From Pseudomonadota bacterium (GTDB lineage Bacteria; Pseudomonadota; Gammaproteobacteria; Burkholderiales; Rhodocyclaceae): a stretch of DNA of 6,627 nt. The stretch is from contig JAUPVD010000221.1 of the NCBI GenBank assembly GCA_030917225.1, positions 1 through 6,627 on the forward strand, given 5' to 3'. Positions within the stretch are counted from its first letter, which is position 1; every line of letters begins with the position of its first letter. Of the stretch, positions 1 to 6,234 are shown in pieces. The notes under the pieces are model-generated. The model ran no database searches and was not told the origin of the DNA. It saw nothing but the letters and a program-made list of their open reading frames with translations. The position numbers were made by a program, and so were the translations under genes.

Positions 1-1590
1 AGCGATCAATGACCCTGCGCGATTTCCGGCATACTGCGTCCCGAGAAATTCAACCTTCATCCGGCCGACGGGAATGCATGCACTCCCGTTCAAACCGAGC
101 GCCTGAACGGCATCCGGCCTAAGGACGAAACGCACACCGGACGTCACTGCTGACGCGAGCGTCGTTTCTTTCAGAGACTTAATAGCGCCGGGACGGGTTG
201 ATACCGCAGGACCCGTCGGTGACGGTGGCGGCAAACTCTCAATCTGTGCCAAACCTGCAATTTCAAGTGCTGACAACAGGTGCAGCGCAGTCATCATTTG
301 TGTCCGCTGATACTCCGGGCGACCTGCCTGATCGTGATAGACGACACGATAGCTGCTGCGGTCGTTTGCTGCCTCGCGGTCGTCACCACCGCGCTGCAAG
401 CGCAGCGGCATACACGCCACCGTTCCGCGCCCCAGCCATTGGTCGCCATTCAGGTAGTCGCTGAATGCTGTTCGGACCGTGGCAGGATCGGGAGCCGGCG
501 GCGGCGACAACAGCGCTTCCATCTGCTTTGCAAAAGCAGCTGCACCGGCGCTATTCTCGTTCAGCAGCGAGGAACGGCGCTGCGCCTCCATTTCGGTAAC
601 CCACCCTTCGTTGCCGCGCAACAGGCGGGTCATTTCACGTTTCGGTGAGATCAGCCCTGCAAGTTTCGGAAACAGCGCTTTCGCGGACTCGCTGGACACC
701 CATGGCGAAACATTCATGACTGCGGTTTCGTAGGCGACTTCGTAGATTTCCATTCCAAAGACGTCTTCATTGCGCTTTTCTATTGTCTGGATTGCATTGA
801 ACTCGCGGTCGCCGACGACAAAGCATGGTGTGTTTCCGCCGCGAGTCAGCATTGCTCCGTATCCCTGCCAGGTCAGCTGGAACTGCTTCGCAGCGCGCGA
901 GCCGGCATCGGTGTCCACCGTCAGGTCGTTCTCGGAGAAGAACCCTTGCTTGGCAAAAAAACTCAACTGGCGAAGCTGGCGCTCTCGCACATCCTGGTCA
1001 CGCGCATGGGTTTCGAGTAACAGAATGAGCGAATGCTGGCCGGGGACTGTGCGATTTACGATGCCGGGCACCCCCTGGATTTCTGGAGCAGCTCTCTCAA
1101 GTTCAGGGCTGACGCAAACTGTCCGTTGTTGCGACTTCATGACTGCAGCCCGGCGTACGATCGGTTCCATCACTTCAACAGTTGCGGCGCGTGGATTGCC
1201 GGGGACGTAACCTCTATCCCACGCCAACCATCCACCGAACACAGCGCTTGCCAGCAGGCTGACGGCAAGCACGACGGTAAGCGCACGAACCAGGCGCCGC
1301 CGCGAAGGTGCAGTCGCACGCTGCATGTTGTGCCCCACACCCGCGACATCGTCGCCGTCAACGCCCTCCTGTCGAGCCGGGGTCGAATTTCCAGCGTCGT
1401 ATTCGGCACGCAATTCTGGAGACGAAAGTACTCGGTAAGCATCCCTCAACGCATCGAGATAGTCCGCCGACGATTGCCCCGCTCCCAGTGAATTACGAAG
1501 TTCCTTCAGCCGGGCCGAATAAGCGCCACGAATTTCGTCCATTGTCGCGGCGGAAGACACGCCAAGAATTTCGTAATGACTTGAATGCAT
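1..1590 (-). CDS. Membrane-anchored J-domain-like protein lacking HPD, 3'-truncated by the window edge
   Basis: An uninterrupted frame of 530 codons begins at the ATG at 1590-1588 and is still open at base 1, so the C-terminus lies outside the window. Residues 5-67 read as a J-domain: HYEILGVSS at the start, DEIRGAYSARLKEL as helix II, and DYLDALRDAYRVLSSPELRAEYDA as helix III. The HPD tripeptide that normally follows helix II and stimulates DnaK/Hsp70 ATPase is absent, so a classical co-chaperone role is doubtful. A basic stretch (SRRRLVR) leads into one hydrophobic segment at about residues 100-124, which predicts a cytoplasmic N-terminus and roughly 400 residues in the periplasm. That part holds two similar-looking modules (about 156-290 and 388-530), each with two cysteines (C159/C256, C393/C505), joined by a proline-rich linker near 362-369. 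A possible GGAG ribosome site lies 12 nt before the ATG. I do not recognise the periplasmic family; the coding frame is secure, the function unknown. Confidence 0.85.
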   Translation of the reverse strand, partial: MHSSHYEILGVSSAATMDEIRGAYSARLKELRNSLGAGQSSADYLDALRDAYRVLSSPELRAEYDAGNSTPARQEGVDGDDVAGVGHNMQRATAPSRRRLVRALTVVLAVSLLASAVFGGWLAWDRGYVPGNPRAATVEVMEPIVRRAAVMKSQQRTVCVSPELERAAPEIQGVPGIVNRTVPGQHSLILLLETHARDQDVRERQLRQLSFFAKQGFFSENDLTVDTDAGSRAAKQFQLTWQGYGAMLTRGGNTPCFVVGDREFNAIQTIEKRNEDVFGMEIYEVAYETAVMNVSPWVSSESAKALFPKLAGLISPKREMTRLLRGNEGWVTEMEAQRRSSLLNENSAGAAAFAKQMEALLSPPPAPDPATVRTAFSDYLNGDQWLGRGTVACMPLRLQRGGDDREAANDRSSYRVVYHDQAGRPEYQRTQMMTALHLLSALEIAGLAQIESLPPPSPTGPAVSTRPGAIKSLKETTLASAVTSGVRFVLRPDAVQALGLNGSACIPVGRMKVEFLGTQYAGNRAGSLIA

Positions 1591-1640
1591 ATCGCTTCAG
1601 AGCTCCGGTTATGGGACACGAAGAATGACAAAGGGAAGTC

Positions 1641-1669
1641 ATTGTGCCCGGCCAAACCTGTTCGTTCAA
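1641..1669 (-). promoter_or_regulatory. Candidate sigma-70 promoter for the J-like gene
   Basis: On the minus strand TTGAAC (1669-1664) and CACAAT (1646-1641) are separated by exactly 17 nt. Each box matches the consensus at 4 of 6 positions. This would put the transcript start near 1634 and give a leader of about 45 nt before the ATG at 1590. It is a pattern match only. Confidence 0.4.
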
Positions 1670-1739
1670 CCCAGAACGCATACTCATGGCGATATGGCGT
1701 GGTCGCGCACATGAAACTCCGCGCCACGCGCTTCGTCTC

Positions 1740-1757
1740 CTGCCGCCACTACGGCAG
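1740..1757 (-). terminator. Weak hairpin just after the alcohol dehydrogenase stop
   Basis: CTGCCG (1740-1745) and CGGCAG (1752-1757) form a perfect 6-bp stem with a 6-nt loop, 8 nt past the dehydrogenase stop codon. No T-run follows on the minus strand, so this is at best a weak or Rho-assisted end, or a 3'-stabilising hairpin. Confidence 0.22.
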
Positions 1758-1765
1758 AAGCTGCA

Positions 1766-2893
1766 TCAGAACAGGATCACCTGCCGCACGGCCTGCCCGG
1801 CCGCAAGCCGGTCGAAGCCCTCGTTGATCTGGTCGAGTGACAGTCGGTGCGTGATCAGCTTATCAACCGGCAGGCGACCGGCCTGATAGAGCGCGATGTA
1901 ATTCGGGATGTCGCGGGTGGGCACCGCCGATCCGAGGTAGCTGCCTTTCAGCGTGCGCTCCTCGGCCGTCATCTGCACCACCGGCACCAGCAGGTGATGC
2001 GCCGGATTAGGCAGGCTGCAGGTCACCGTGGTGCCGCCACGGCGCGTCAGTTTCCAGGCCAGTTCCAGCGCCGGCACTGCGCTGGCGGCTTCGATCACGA
2101 CATCGACGCCACCAGGGATCGCCGCCCGCAGCTGCGCCACGACCTCCGGATCGTCGGCGCAAAAGGCACGCGTTGCGCCGAGCGACATTGCCAGCTCCAG
2201 CTTCTCCGACAGCACGTCGAGCGCCACCACTTCGCGGGCGCCGGCGGCCAGCGCGCCGAGCAGGGCGGAAAGGCCGACCCCGCCGAGACCGACCACGGCG
2301 ACCGTCTGGCCAAGGCGCACCTGCGCCGAGTTGAGGGCAGCACCGACGCCGGTGAGTACGGCACAGCCGAATACGGCAGCGACTTCCGGCGCAAGGTCCG
2401 GCACCACTTTCACCAGCGAGCCGCGATTGACCACTGCGTATTCAGCAAAGCAGGAAACACCGACCTGATGGTTGAGCACCTGCCCATCGGGACGACTCAG
2501 TACGCGATGACCGCCGACCAGCGTGCCGGCACCGTTGGCTGCCGCACCCGGTTCGCACAAGGCCGGCCGGCCTTCCTGGCAGGGCAGGCAATGGCCGCAG
2601 GAGGGCACAAAAACCAGGGCCACCGAGTCGCAGCGCACAAGGTCGCCCACCCCCGGCCCGCATTCCTCGACGACGCCAGCGGCTTCGTGGCCAAGCACCA
2701 TCGGCATCGCCCGTGGCCGGTCGCCGTTGATGATTGAAAGATCCGAGTGGCACAACCCGGCAGCGGTGATGCGCACCAGCACTTCGTTGGGACCGGGGCC
2801 GCCGAGATGAACGGTCTCGACGGATACCGGCCGCGACTGCGCGTAGGGGGCGGGCTGCTGCATGCGGTCGAGGACGGCGGCACGGATTTTCAT
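1766..2893 (-). CDS. Zinc-dependent medium-chain alcohol dehydrogenase
   Basis: Predicted cytosolic NAD(P)-dependent oxidation of an alcohol or reduction of an aldehyde; substrate unknown. The 375-residue length is typical of class I/III-type enzymes. Catalytic zinc ligands are C48 (GLCHSD), H69 with E70 (GHEAAGVV) and C177 (FGCAVLTG). The structural zinc lobe is complete: C99, C102, C105 and C113. The Rossmann fold has GLGGVG at 202-207, and an acidic residue (D226, in VVALDV) at the end of the second strand favours NAD(H) over NADP(H). These assignments follow the spacing known for the horse liver/human ADH family. The start is supported by AGGAG (2905-2901) seven nt upstream. The gene lies 105 bp downstream of the nitroreductase gene in the same direction, so a two-gene operon is plausible. 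No key residue is missing. The general class is secure; formaldehyde, aryl-alcohol or other substrates cannot be told apart from sequence alone. Confidence 0.95.
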   Translation of the reverse strand: MKIRAAVLDRMQQPAPYAQSRPVSVETVHLGGPGPNEVLVRITAAGLCHSDLSIINGDRPRAMPMVLGHEAAGVVEECGPGVGDLVRCDSVALVFVPSCGHCLPCQEGRPALCEPGAAANGAGTLVGGHRVLSRPDGQVLNHQVGVSCFAEYAVVNRGSLVKVVPDLAPEVAAVFGCAVLTGVGAALNSAQVRLGQTVAVVGLGGVGLSALLGALAAGAREVVALDVLSEKLELAMSLGATRAFCADDPEVVAQLRAAIPGGVDVVIEAASAVPALELAWKLTRRGGTTVTCSLPNPAHHLLVPVVQMTAEERTLKGSYLGSAVPTRDIPNYIALYQAGRLPVDKLITHRLSLDQINEGFDRLAAGQAVRQVILF

Positions 2894-2976
2894 CGGCGAT
2901 CTCCTGGGGTCGGACAGCGAATGCCGGCCTCATGGCAGCGGCATCGACCATCTTACCCAAGATCGGGAGGCGACCG

Positions 2977-2991
2977 CGAGGTCACCCCTCG
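2977..2991 (-). other. Small hairpin between nitroreductase and alcohol dehydrogenase genes
   Basis: CGAGG (2977-2981) pairs with CCTCG (2987-2991) around a 5-nt loop, 7 nt beyond the nitroreductase stop. There is no T-run after it on the minus strand. It may be a processing or stabilising hairpin inside a two-gene transcript. The rest of the 105-bp gap shows only the ribosome site of the dehydrogenase. Confidence 0.22.
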
Positions 2992-2998
2992 ATAGTTG

Positions 2999-3622
2999 TC
3001 AGGCGACGCTCACCGAAGGCTGCGGAAACGCATTCTCGAAGACCGCCTCACTGGCCGGCAAGTCTCCACCACGCTCCCAGGCAGGCCCCGCCGCACGACC
3101 GATGGCGAGCATCATCACGACGACATGGTCATCCGGTAGTCCGATCAGGCGCCCGACGGCATCGATGTCGAAGCCGATCATCGGGCAACTGTCGTACCCC
3201 AGCTCCCGCGCCGTCAGCATCAGGTTCTGTGCGGCAAAGGCACCGGAGCGGATGGCTTCGTCACGCTGCAACCATTCGCGCCCCCGATAGAACCCCAGCA
3301 GGCTGTCGACAATTATCGGCCCCCGCTCGCCGGCATTGCGCCAGTAGCGCTGCGGATTCTTCTGCCACGCCTGGACATCGGCGGTCACCACGACCAGCTC
3401 GGCGGCATCGGTCACCTGTGGCTGATCGAATGCAAGCGGACGGATGCGCGCCCGCAACTCCGGATCGGTGACGCGAATGAAACGGACGTGCTGGATATTG
3501 AACGAGGTCGGCGCCAACCGGGCGTTCCGGTAGAGGCGATCGATCTCGGGTGCGGAAAGGCGATGGCCGGCGTCGAACTGCTTGATCGAACGGCGGCTGG
3601 AAATGGCTTCACTGACTTGCAT
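2999..3622 (-). CDS. Nitroreductase-family FMN-dependent oxidoreductase
   Basis: This 207-residue protein has the length and pattern of the NfsB/FRase-like nitroreductase superfamily: homodimeric FMN enzymes that pass electrons from NAD(P)H to nitroaromatics, quinones, enals or other acceptors. Visible marks are the N-terminal phosphate-binding SRRSIKQF (residues 9-16), the APTSFNIQ segment (37-44) that contacts the flavin, the helix AAQNLMLTARELGYDS (130-145) followed by CPMIGFD (146-152), and the C-terminal VVMMLAIGRAA (168-178) whose arginine usually contacts FMN phosphate. The start at 3622 is supported by AGGAG (3635-3631) eight nt upstream. It is transcribed away from the adjacent LysR gene and toward the alcohol dehydrogenase. 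In-family roles range from nitro or quinone reduction to dehalogenation and reduction of small aldehydes, so the substrate is undetermined. No signal peptide or membrane segment is present; a cytosolic location is inferred. Confidence 0.93.
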   Translation of the reverse strand: MQVSEAISSRRSIKQFDAGHRLSAPEIDRLYRNARLAPTSFNIQHVRFIRVTDPELRARIRPLAFDQPQVTDAAELVVVTADVQAWQKNPQRYWRNAGERGPIIVDSLLGFYRGREWLQRDEAIRSGAFAAQNLMLTARELGYDSCPMIGFDIDAVGRLIGLPDDHVVVMMLAIGRAAGPAWERGGDLPASEAVFENAFPQPSVSVA

Positions 3623-3654
3623 GGCACAGGCTCCTGTTGATATCGTCGGCGCAG

Positions 3655-3721
3655 TTTGCCATAGTGCATCAAGTGCATAAATATAGTATGTTGCACTATT
3701 ATCTTTGCAGTATATGCGGAG
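3655..3721. promoter_or_regulatory. Divergent promoter/operator between nitroreductase and LysR genes
   Basis: The 108-bp gap is markedly AT-rich against its surroundings. It holds three half-sites: AGTGCA at 3663-3668 and 3672-3677 (direct, 9 bp apart) and the inverse TGCACT at 3692-3697. The outer pair extends to a perfect 8-bp inverted repeat, ATAGTGCA (3661-3668) and TGCACTAT (3692-3699). Candidate -10 boxes overlap it: TATAGT (3682-3687) or TATTAT (3697-3702) toward LysR, and TATATT (read on the minus strand, 3685-3680) toward the nitroreductase. Neither direction has a convincing -35 box, which is common for activator-dependent promoters. GGAG at 3718-3721 is the LysR ribosome site. That the LysR protein binds here is inferred from the usual divergent arrangement of this family. 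Confidence 0.6.
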
Positions 3722-3730
3722 TTAGTTCCC

Positions 3731-4636
3731 ATGTTTGATGCCATGCAGACCTTTCTTGACGTGGTCGATGCCGGCAGCTTCAGCGCCGCTGCCGGGCGGC
3801 AGAACAAGAACGCCTCCTCGGTGGCAAGGCAGATCGACAAGCTGGAACAGGACCTCGGCGTCCGGCTGTTCGAGCGGAGCACCCGTCGCCTGGACCTGAC
3901 CCAGTCGGGACTGGTCTACCACGAGCGGGTCCGGCAGATCCTGCAGGACGTCCGCCAGGCCGGCGACGAACTTCGACAGACGCCCGGCGACATCGAGGGC
4001 GAAGTCGCCATCACGGCCTTCGATTCTTTCGGCCGGGTGGTCCTCGCGCCTTTACTGCCGGATTTCAGCGTGCGCTACCCGCAGGCGTCGATCGTGCTCA
4101 GCCTCGACAACAGTGTCGTCGACCTCTACAACAGCAACATGGATATCGCCGTCCGTTTCGGGCCGCCGCAGGACGCAACGCTGCGGACAAGGAAGCTGCT
4201 CGACAACGACACCGTGCTGGTCGCCCACCCCGACTATCTCGCGCGCCAGCCGCCCATCGCGCAGCCCGCCGACCTCCGCCGGCACAACTGCCTGACCCTG
4301 CATCGCCAGCGTCAGCACGTGTTCTGGCATTTCGAGCGCGGCGACGAACGCATCAAGGTCCGCGTCGCCGGCAATTTCAGTTCCTGCGGCGGCGACCCAC
4401 TGGTTGCCTTTGCCAGCGCCGGTCACGGCGTCCTGCTGATCAGCCGCTGGCTGGTCGAGGAGGAGATGCGTCAGGGGGCCCTGGTCAGGATACTGCCGGA
4501 ATGGCAAGCCCATTTCAACGAAGGTGACAGCGGAGCGATCCATCTCGTCTGGCGGGCAAACGCGGCGCAACGTCCGGTCGTACGGGCCATGCTGGATTTC
4601 CTGGCGGAACGGCTGGCTGGCCGCCAATCCGACTGA
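3731..4636 (+). CDS. LysR-family transcriptional regulator
   Basis: This is a 301-residue protein with classical LysR architecture. The N-terminal winged helix-turn-helix covers about residues 1-60, with DAGSFSAAAGRQNKNASSVARQ (written in two parts: DAGSFSAAA, then GRQNKNASSVARQ) as the HTH and DLGVRLFERSTRRLDLTQSG as the wing. A linker helix follows (about 61-85), and the periplasmic-binding-protein-like effector domain runs from about 88 (GEVAITAFDSFGRVVL) to the end, including DIAVRFG near 138-144 and the late hinge segment with AGHGVLLISRWLVEEE. The full length and both domains are intact. ATG 3731 is preferred over the in-frame ATG at 3743 because GGAG lies nine nt before it. It is divergent from the nitroreductase gene with a shared symmetrical promoter region, so it probably controls itself and the nitroreductase-dehydrogenase pair. 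The effector cannot be named. Confidence 0.95.
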   Translation: MFDAMQTFLDVVDAGSFSAAAGRQNKNASSVARQIDKLEQDLGVRLFERSTRRLDLTQSGLVYHERVRQILQDVRQAGDELRQTPGDIEGEVAITAFDSFGRVVLAPLLPDFSVRYPQASIVLSLDNSVVDLYNSNMDIAVRFGPPQDATLRTRKLLDNDTVLVAHPDYLARQPPIAQPADLRRHNCLTLHRQRQHVFWHFERGDERIKVRVAGNFSSCGGDPLVAFASAGHGVLLISRWLVEEEMRQGALVRILPEWQAHFNEGDSGAIHLVWRANAAQRPVVRAMLDFLAERLAGRQSD

Positions 4637-4637
4637 A

Positions 4638-4666
4638 TGCTGTCGGCAGTGCGGGCACGTTAGAAT
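4638..4666 (+). promoter_or_regulatory. Candidate promoter for the protein kinase gene
   Basis: TAGAAT at 4661-4666 is a good -10 box in the 72-bp gap after lysR. The hexamer 17 nt upstream, TGCTGT (4638-4643), is a poor -35. Transcription would start near 4673, about 36 nt before the kinase ATG. The presence of its own -10 argues that the kinase need not depend on readthrough from lysR. Confidence 0.4.
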
Positions 4667-4708
4667 CGCTGCTGACAACCTCACTGAAAACTACCGGCGC
4701 CCCACCGC

Positions 4709-6049
4709 ATGACTCTGGCAAAACTTGGCCGCTACGAAATCATCACCACCCTCGGCCGGGGTTCGATGGGGGTTGTCTATCGGGCGCAGGATCCGCTGAT
4801 CGAGCGCGCCGTGGCGATCAAAACCGTGGCTTGCGCCGGCCTCTCTGACAAGGATGCCGAGGAGTTCGAGCAGCGCTTCTTCCGCGAGGCAAAATCCGCC
4901 GGCCGGCTGAATCATCCGAACATCGTCACCATTCACGATGTCGGCCACAGCGACGAGCTGGCCTACATTGCCATGGAATTCCTTTCCGGCCAGTCGCTGC
5001 GCAGCATCCTCGATTCAGATATTCCCCTCTCTTGCACTCGGATCATCGAGATCGTCGCGGCCGTGGCCGACGGCCTCGCCTTCGCCCACGCGCAGGGTGT
5101 CGTGCATCGCGACATCAAGCCGGCGAACATCATGGTGCAGGAAAACGGGATCGTGAAAATCACCGATTTCGGTATTGCGCAGTTGCCCGGTGGTTCGCTG
5201 ACCATGGCCGGGGCCGTGCTCGGCTCACCGAAATACATGTCGCCGGAACAAGTGGCCGGGCAGAAGGCCGATGGACGTTCCGACATCTTCTCGCTGGGCA
5301 CGGTGCTCTATGAGATGCTGACCGGCCAGCCACCATTTTCCGGCGACAACATGCACGCAACGATGTACCAGGTCGTGCACAAGGATCCGCCGGCACCGTC
5401 GAGTTGCAGTCCTGATCTGCCAAGAGAGTTCGATCCGATCGTGGCCAAGGCCATGGCGAAAGATCCGGCCGATCGCTACCAGAGCGCTGCCGAAATGGCG
5501 GCCGACCTGCGCAAGCAGGCCGATTCGACAGCAGCGACACTGCCCGCCGGGTCGGCCAGCGGCAGTCTTGTCTCGCCGCAACAGAACGAACCGCCGATAT
5601 CGACACAGGCAAACCCGCCGGCACCACGATCACCCCGGCTCTTGCGCTACGGTGTTGCGCTGGCCTTGTTCTGCCTATTTGTTGGCGCGGCATTCTTTCT
5701 GCTCCGTTCTTCGGCACCGCCGGTCCCGACAGAAATCACCGCCGAAAACGGCTCCAAGGCCTCGAGTGCCAGCCCCGCCGCCGCAACGAAAAAACCGATC
5801 GCACCCGCACCGGCAAACAGCGTCGCTGCCGAACAAAAGGCAAGTCGCGATGCCGCACCGACAGCCAAAGCCGTATCTCCGCGGAACTGGAAGGAAGCAT
5901 TGCAGGCGGACCTTCGGGCCTGTGACGAGCTTTCCGTCATCAAGAAGGTCGTCTGCATCGAAAAGGCCCGCTGGAAGCACTGCCCGGGGCATTGGGGAAC
6001 CATCGACGACTGTCCATCGAGCACCGGCGCGCAGAAGCCGGCATCCTGA
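4709..6049 (+). CDS. Hanks-type Ser/Thr protein kinase, single-pass membrane protein
   Basis: A complete bacterial eukaryotic-like kinase of 446 residues. All catalytic elements are present: glycine loop GRGSMG (16-21), ATP-anchoring K38 (AVAIK), helix-C E60, HRDIKPAN (133-140) with catalytic D135 and N140, DFG (153-155), the activation segment ending in GSPKYMSPE (172-180), D192 of SDIFSLG and R256 of DRYQSA. The kinase domain ends near 270. A low-complexity linker leads to one hydrophobic helix at about 314-332. After it comes a 110-residue outer segment: Ala/Pro/Lys-rich to about 390, then a compact tail (RNWKEALQADLRAC onward) with C405, C416, C425 and C435. No PASTA, TPR or other known sensor repeat is seen. 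The outside location of the tail is inferred from the single helix. The start lacks a clear Shine-Dalgarno, but it sits just before GRYEII, where this family normally begins. Substrates are unknown; metH follows 185 bp later with its own promoter. Confidence 0.95.
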   Translation: MTLAKLGRYEIITTLGRGSMGVVYRAQDPLIERAVAIKTVACAGLSDKDAEEFEQRFFREAKSAGRLNHPNIVTIHDVGHSDELAYIAMEFLSGQSLRSILDSDIPLSCTRIIEIVAAVADGLAFAHAQGVVHRDIKPANIMVQENGIVKITDFGIAQLPGGSLTMAGAVLGSPKYMSPEQVAGQKADGRSDIFSLGTVLYEMLTGQPPFSGDNMHATMYQVVHKDPPAPSSCSPDLPREFDPIVAKAMAKDPADRYQSAAEMAADLRKQADSTAATLPAGSASGSLVSPQQNEPPISTQANPPAPRSPRLLRYGVALALFCLFVGAAFFLLRSSAPPVPTEITAENGSKASSASPAAATKKPIAPAPANSVAAEQKASRDAAPTAKAVSPRNWKEALQADLRACDELSVIKKVVCIEKARWKHCPGHWGTIDDCPSSTGAQKPAS

Positions 6050-6067
6050 TCCGCGCCGCACAAATGC

Positions 6068-6096
6068 TTGGTTTATCAGCCATTTGGCGATAGAAT
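6068..6096 (+). promoter_or_regulatory. Candidate sigma-70 promoter for metH
   Basis: TTGGTT (6068-6073) and TAGAAT (6091-6096) are separated by exactly 17 nt, predicting a start near 6103 and a leader of about 132 nt before metH. A second possible promoter, TTGAAG (6114-6119) with TACAAA (6138-6143) at 18-nt spacing, would start near 6150 and remove the first leader hairpin. The upstream one looks better. Confidence 0.55.
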
Positions 6097-6104
6097 TCGC
6101 ACCC

Positions 6105-6216
6105 TGCGCCGATTTGAAGTTCAGCTTGCGGGCGCATTACAAATACGGCTAAAGCGGGCGATTCGTACCGAAACCCGCTTCTGCCTATATTTCTCCCGAG
6201 GCTGAACGGGTTTTTT
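6105..6216 (+). promoter_or_regulatory. Structured metH leader, attenuator-like
   Basis: Perfect pairings seen in order: TGCGCC (6105-6110) with GGCGCA (6131-6136); AAGCGGG (6152-6158) with CCCGCTT (6174-6180), extended inside by TTCG (6162-6165) with CGAA (6169-6172); and CCCG (6195-6198) with CGGG (6207-6210), followed at once by six T (6211-6216). AAACCCG (6171-6177) can instead pair with CGGGTTT (6207-6213), which would break the middle hairpin. In addition GTTCAGC (6119-6125) is complementary to GCTGAAC (6201-6207), linking the first hairpin loop to the last. This is the layout expected of a terminator/antiterminator switch. I find no match to the conserved cores I know for SAH, SAM-I/II or cobalamin riboswitches. 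Alternatively the last hairpin may just end transcripts from the kinase gene. Confidence 0.5.
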
Positions 6217-6234
6217 GCTTTCAGAGGTAATGCC

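Noticed and set aside
770..1491. Plus-strand open frames of 146 and 152 codons opposite the J-like gene
   Set aside because: They overlap each other and lie opposite a continuous 530-codon frame that begins with a recognisable J-domain pattern and a transmembrane helix; neither shows a domain.
1..1590. Recent horizontal transfer of the J-like gene from lower GC
   Set aside because: Some 60-base blocks are AT-richer (721-780 has 28 G+C) than parts of the dehydrogenase (2281-2340 has 44), but other blocks of the gene reach 36-37 of 60. The difference is too uneven to support transfer.
1847..2737. Plus-strand 296-codon open frame antisense to the alcohol dehydrogenase
   Set aside because: It is an Arg/His/Gln-rich translation with no recognisable domain, lying wholly opposite a dehydrogenase with complete zinc and NAD motifs. 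Long antisense frames are expected in GC-rich coding DNA.
4602..4626. Inverted repeat TGGCGG / CCGCCA at the end of lysR as a terminator
   Set aside because: It lies inside the coding sequence with a 13-nt loop and no following T-run.
4052..4684. Minus-strand 210-codon open frame antisense to lysR
   Set aside because: It overlaps an intact LysR gene, has no ribosome site or family motif, and its composition mirrors the opposite strand's codon use.
5160..5717. Minus-strand 185-codon frame antisense to the kinase
   Set aside because: It is Arg/Pro-rich and low in information, lying opposite the conserved DFG-to-transmembrane part of the kinase.
6105..6216. SAH, SAM or cobalamin riboswitch assignment for the metH leader
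   Set aside because: I looked for the GAGGAGCGCTGC-type core and matching AGGCTCG of the SAH class, and for a B12-box. Only short chance resemblances (GAGGCT) were found, so no known class is claimed.
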